From assembly GCA_963767645.1 (NCBI GenBank), contig CAVYEW010000014.1, positions 1-64,000 on the forward strand: a stretch of DNA of 64,000 nt, given 5' to 3'. The position numbers and the translations under genes are program-made. Positions 60,744 through 64,000 of this stretch are shown piece by piece (position 1 is the stretch's first letter; the number at the start of each line of letters is the position of its first letter). Source of the DNA: DATFDN01 sp963767645. Its GTDB lineage: Bacteria > Pseudomonadota > Alphaproteobacteria > Acetobacterales > Acetobacteraceae. The notes beneath the pieces were generated by a model. The model had not been told where the DNA came from, searched no databases, and worked only from the letters and a program-made list of their open reading frames with translations.

Positions 60744-63017
60744 TTGAAGCATTTCGCAGGTCAGATCCCGGGTCCCGCCAATGAGACCAGCCGGATCGAA
60801 GGGCCGGGCGGCGACGGCGCATCTCCGCGCGATCCGGCCCGCGCCCGGCTGCACGCCGTGGTCATGGCCGCCCGCTACTACGGGATGGAGCTGGCGCTGG
60901 AGGATTTCCGCAGCGTCGAACTGACCGAGGTGCCGTCGGCCGCCTCGCTGGCGGTGTGGGTGCAGAATACCGGCATGTGGGCGCGCGCGGTGCGGCTGCG
61001 TTGGCGCCACCTGATGCGGCTGCGCGAGAGCGGTCCGGTGGTTCTGCTGTTCAGGGACGGCGGCGCCGGGCTGCTGGTCGGTTCCAACAGCGAGCATAAG
61101 GTCGTGCTGATCCGCGACCCGCTCGCTCCCGAAGGCGATCCGCCGGTCGCGGTGGACGAGATGCGGCTGGCCGAGGTCTGGGCGGGCGAGGCGCTGATGC
61201 TGCGCGCCAATCGCGGCCTGGTCGAGGCGGATGAGCCGTTCTCGCTCGGTTGGCTGGCCAAGCTGGTGCTGGGCGAACGTAAGTCGCTGCGCGACATCGT
61301 CATCGCCTCCTTCACCCTGAGCTGCCTCACCATCTTCCCGCCCTTCCTGGTGATGACCGTCACCGACCGGGTGATGACGCACCAGAGCTACTCCACGCTG
61401 ATCCTGTTGTCGGTCGTGCTGGGGGTATTCGTCCTCTACGAGACGCTGCTCGGCTTCGCGCGGCGGCTGATCATCGTGACTATCGGCGCGCGCATCGATA
61501 CGCGGCTCAATCTGCACGTGTTCAACCGCCTGGTCCGATTGTCGCTCGACTACTTCGAGCGCCACCCGGCGGGCGAGACCATGCACAAGGTCACGCAGAT
61601 CCATAAGGTGCGGGAATTCCTGACCGGCAAGCTGCTGATGACGCTGCTCGACATGATCACGCTATGCGTTCTGCTGCCGTTCCTGTTCTATCTGAACGCG
61701 ACGCTGGCCTGGATCGTGGTGGCGTGCGGCTGCTGCATCGCGCTCATTATCCTGGCCTATCTGCGCCCGCTCCGTGTCGTATATAAGCGGGTGGTCGATG
61801 CCGAGACCAACAAGCACTCGGCGCTGGGCGAGACGATCTTCGGTGTGAAGACGGTAAAGGCCCTGGCGCTGGAGCCGGCGCGCAAGGCGCTGTGGGACGA
61901 GCGGGTGGCGGAGTCCGGGAGATGGCGCCTGGTGTTCGGCAAGCTGTCGAACTGGCCGCAGACCTTGGTGACGCCGTTCGAGCGGTTCATGTGGATCGGC
62001 ACCATCATGCTGGGCGCCTATCTCGCGCTCTCCGATCAGACCGGCTACATGATCGGCTCGCTGTTCGCCTTCATGATGCTCTCGCAGCGCGTGTCGCAGC
62101 CGCTGGTCGGGCTGGCCCGGCTGATCGAGGACTACGAGGAGGTCGGCGCGGCAATCGGCGAGGCGGCCTCGGTGCTGAACCGGCCGCTGGAGGCGGACTC
62201 CGCATCGGGCGGCCTGCGGCCGAAATTCTCCGGCGCCATCACCTTCGACGACGTGAGCTTCACCTACGGCGGCACCAAGACCCCGGCGCTGGACCGTATC
62301 ACCTTCTCGATTCCCGCCGGCACGATGCTGGGCATCGTCGGCCGCTCCGGCTCCGGCAAGTCCACGATCACGCGGCTGCTGCAGGGCATCAACCGCGACT
62401 ATACCGGCTACGTGAAGATCGACGGCAGCGATCTGCGGGAGATCAACCTGCGCCACCTCCGCCAGAGCTTCGGGGTGGTGCTGCAGGAGAACTTCCTGTT
62501 CCGCGGCTCGATCCGCGAGAACATCATCTCCGGCCGGCCTGGCCTGACGCTCGACGACGTGGTGCGGGCGGCACGGCTCGCGGGCGCCGAGGAGTTCATC
62601 GAGCGTATGGCCAACGGCTATGAGACCTATATCGAGGAGGGTTCGCCCAACCTGTCGGGCGGGCAGCGCCAGCGCCTGGCGATCGCGCGCGCGCTGATCA
62701 CCGACCCGCGCCTGCTGATCCTGGACGAGGCTACCAGCGCGCTCGATCCGGAGAGCGAGGCGCTGGTGAACGCCAACCTGCTGCGCATCGCGCGCGGGCG
62801 GACCATGGTCATCGTCTCGCACCGCCTGTCCTCGTTGACCGAATGCGACCAGACCCTGGTCCTGGACAAGGGCAAGGTGATGGATATCGCTCCGCACCGC
62901 ACGCTAGTGGAGCGGTGCTCGGTCTACCGCCAGCTCTGGGCGCAGCAGAACCGCCACATGGAGCCGCAGGGGCCGCGTCACGCCGCCCTGGCGCCCACGC
63001 TCGCGCAGGGAGACTGA
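60744..63017 (+). CDS. Type I secretion ABC transporter with peptidase-like N-terminal domain
   Basis: A 757-residue exporter if TTG 60744 is used (AGAGGA lies about eight bases before it; GTG 60687 is a longer alternative). Residues ~35-160 are a C39-peptidase-like domain (ARLHAVVMAARYYGMELALE, EHKVVLIRDPL) in which the catalytic Cys position is not Cys, so it is the non-cleaving CLD form of HlyB-type systems. Six transmembrane helices follow. The ATPase has Walker A GRSGSGKSTITR, signature NLSGGQRQRLAIARAL and Walker B LLILDEATSALDPES. It would power export of an unprocessed substrate with the HlyD adaptor downstream. Upstream, 60477-60743 looks like a promoter region and holds no gene I can support. 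Confidence 0.93.
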   Translation: MKHFAGQIPGPANETSRIEGPGGDGASPRDPARARLHAVVMAARYYGMELALEDFRSVELTEVPSAASLAVWVQNTGMWARAVRLRWRHLMRLRESGPVVLLFRDGGAGLLVGSNSEHKVVLIRDPLAPEGDPPVAVDEMRLAEVWAGEALMLRANRGLVEADEPFSLGWLAKLVLGERKSLRDIVIASFTLSCLTIFPPFLVMTVTDRVMTHQSYSTLILLSVVLGVFVLYETLLGFARRLIIVTIGARIDTRLNLHVFNRLVRLSLDYFERHPAGETMHKVTQIHKVREFLTGKLLMTLLDMITLCVLLPFLFYLNATLAWIVVACGCCIALIILAYLRPLRVVYKRVVDAETNKHSALGETIFGVKTVKALALEPARKALWDERVAESGRWRLVFGKLSNWPQTLVTPFERFMWIGTIMLGAYLALSDQTGYMIGSLFAFMMLSQRVSQPLVGLARLIEDYEEVGAAIGEAASVLNRPLEADSASGGLRPKFSGAITFDDVSFTYGGTKTPALDRITFSIPAGTMLGIVGRSGSGKSTITRLLQGINRDYTGYVKIDGSDLREINLRHLRQSFGVVLQENFLFRGSIRENIISGRPGLTLDDVVRAARLAGAEEFIERMANGYETYIEEGSPNLSGGQRQRLAIARALITDPRLLILDEATSALDPESEALVNANLLRIARGRTMVIVSHRLSSLTECDQTLVLDKGKVMDIAPHRTLVERCSVYRQLWAQQNRHMEPQGPRHAALAPTLAQGD

Positions 63018-63018
63018 G

Positions 63019-64000
63019 ATGCGCACCAATGTTCCCGCCCTGCGTGACGACGACGAAGCCCTTCCGGTGCTGCTCGAGTTCCAGTCGCCGTCGGTCGCCA
63101 TCATGCGCGCGCCGATCCCGGGATTGGCGCGGCACGTCATCTGGATCATCGGCGCGATGTTCGTCTCCCTGGTGGCTGCCGCCGGGCTGATCAGCGTAGA
63201 TCGGGTGGTGACGGCGCGGGGCCTGGTCGTCTCGCGCGCCGCCACCCTGGTCGTGCAGCCGCTCGATCCGGCAATCGTGCGCTCGATTGACGTGCATGTG
63301 GGCGACAAGGTGCGCGCGGGACAGATCCTGGCGCGGCTCGATCCTACATTGGCGACTGCGGACCTGTCGGCCCTCGCCGCCCAGGTCGCCGCGCTGCAGG
63401 CGCAGGTCTCCCGTCTGCAGGCCGAGGCCAACGATAAGCCGTTCATCTATTCCGGGCTGGACCCGAACCTCTCGCTGCAGGCGGCGATCGCCGCGCAGAA
63501 GAAGGCGGAGTACGACTATCGGCTGCGCAACTACGCCGAGAAGGTCAACAGCCTGATCGACCAGATCAAGCGGGCCGACAACGATGCGGCCGGTTACGGC
63601 CAACGGCTCCAGGTGGCGCGCCATATCGAGCAGATGCGCCGCGAGCTCCAGCAGCAAGCCGTGGGCAGCAAGCTCAACACCTATATCGCGATGGACAATT
63701 CGGCGGAGATGGAGCGCTACCAGCAGAGCGCGGTATCACAGGCTCGGCAGGGCGCGCGCGACCTCGCGGCGCAGGCCGCCGAGCGCGACGGCTATGTGCA
63801 GTCCTGGCACGCCGACATCTCCCAGCAGCTTGCCGACGCCACCCAGAAATTGTCGGATGCGCGCCAGCAGCTCGCCAAGGCGCAGCTGCACCGCCAGCTC
63901 GTGGAGCTGCGCGCCGATCGCGACGCGACGGTGCTGACCGTGTCCAAGGTGTCCGTCGGATCGGTGCTGCAGCCAGGCGAGCAGCTCCTCACGCTGATGC
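63019..64000 (+). CDS. HlyD-type membrane-fusion adaptor, truncated by the window end
   Basis: The visible 327 residues form the N-terminal and central part of a type I secretion adaptor. A single membrane helix (WIIGAMFVSLVAAAGLI, about 40-60) anchors it in the inner membrane. SIDVHVGDKVRAGQILARLD is the lipoyl/biotinyl half-motif, followed by a long coiled-coil hairpin (LQAQVSRLQAEANDK, QQLADATQKLSDARQQLAKA). ADRDATVLTVSKVSVGSVLQ begins the second lipoyl half at the cut. It starts one base after the ABC gene stop, forming an operon. An outer-membrane TolC-like gene and cargo may follow beyond the window. Confidence 0.92.
   Translation, partial: MRTNVPALRDDDEALPVLLEFQSPSVAIMRAPIPGLARHVIWIIGAMFVSLVAAAGLISVDRVVTARGLVVSRAATLVVQPLDPAIVRSIDVHVGDKVRAGQILARLDPTLATADLSALAAQVAALQAQVSRLQAEANDKPFIYSGLDPNLSLQAAIAAQKKAEYDYRLRNYAEKVNSLIDQIKRADNDAAGYGQRLQVARHIEQMRRELQQQAVGSKLNTYIAMDNSAEMERYQQSAVSQARQGARDLAAQAAERDGYVQSWHADISQQLADATQKLSDARQQLAKAQLHRQLVELRADRDATVLTVSKVSVGSVLQPGEQLLTLM

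Overview
The window is high-GC chromosomal DNA from an alphaproteobacterium, most likely Acetobacteraceae or a close relative. Three things suggest this: the conserved alphaproteobacterial block ihfA, MerR regulator, tRNA-Pro; a periplasmic PQQ and molybdopterin oxidation cluster; and the general gene set. The assignment is inferred from gene content, because no rRNA or marker phylogeny could be run.

Layout. 1-6 kb: a membrane J-domain protein, galU and a phosphomannomutase/phosphoglucomutase (sugar-nucleotide supply), then a class III CoA-transferase beside a thiamine-diphosphate enzyme. 6-12 kb (minus strand): two small exported proteins flank a Tat-exported molybdopterin dehydrogenase with its 2Fe-2S subunit, a PQQ dehydrogenase and a Tat-type Rieske protein; pepN lies upstream. 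14.7-21.4 kb: a metallo-beta-lactamase-fold hydrolase, a CocE-type hydrolase, a DUF2182/DUF1326 pair and a DEAD/DEAH-type helicase.

21.57-30.0 kb: an 8.4-kb integrative element in the 3' end of tRNA-Pro(GGG). It is bounded by perfect 45-bp direct repeats and carries a tyrosine integrase, an AlpA-like excisionase, a toprim primase, a DUF3987 P-loop protein, small overlapping ORFs and an AT-richer exported LprI-like cargo gene. 30-46 kb: MerR, ihfA (with a perfect inverted repeat at its start), an SbmA/BacA-like ABC exporter, regulators, metW with an aminotransferase, apt, a signal-less beta-rich surface protein, lolA, a class I amidotransferase, xth, a 1073-residue AMP-ligase/carrier/GNAT fusion and a GT32 glycosyltransferase. 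46-64 kb: a cyclase-family hydrolase with MsrQ, an exported orphan, GST, an LLM oxidoreductase, an NDUFA9-like protein, gltD and gltB split by a DUF4160/DUF2442 pair, a GNAT, an amidase homologue and the start of a type I secretion operon (ABC plus HlyD, cut by the window end).

A striking property of the window is a recurring one-base indel. Six long genes (phosphomannomutase, the thiamine-diphosphate enzyme, helicase, DUF3987 protein, apt, gltB) are each broken by one added or missing base next to an identical base, and each is restored to family length by a one-base correction. Because housekeeping genes are among them, sequencing or assembly error is the simplest reading; those genes are annotated here as single CDSs spanning both frames.
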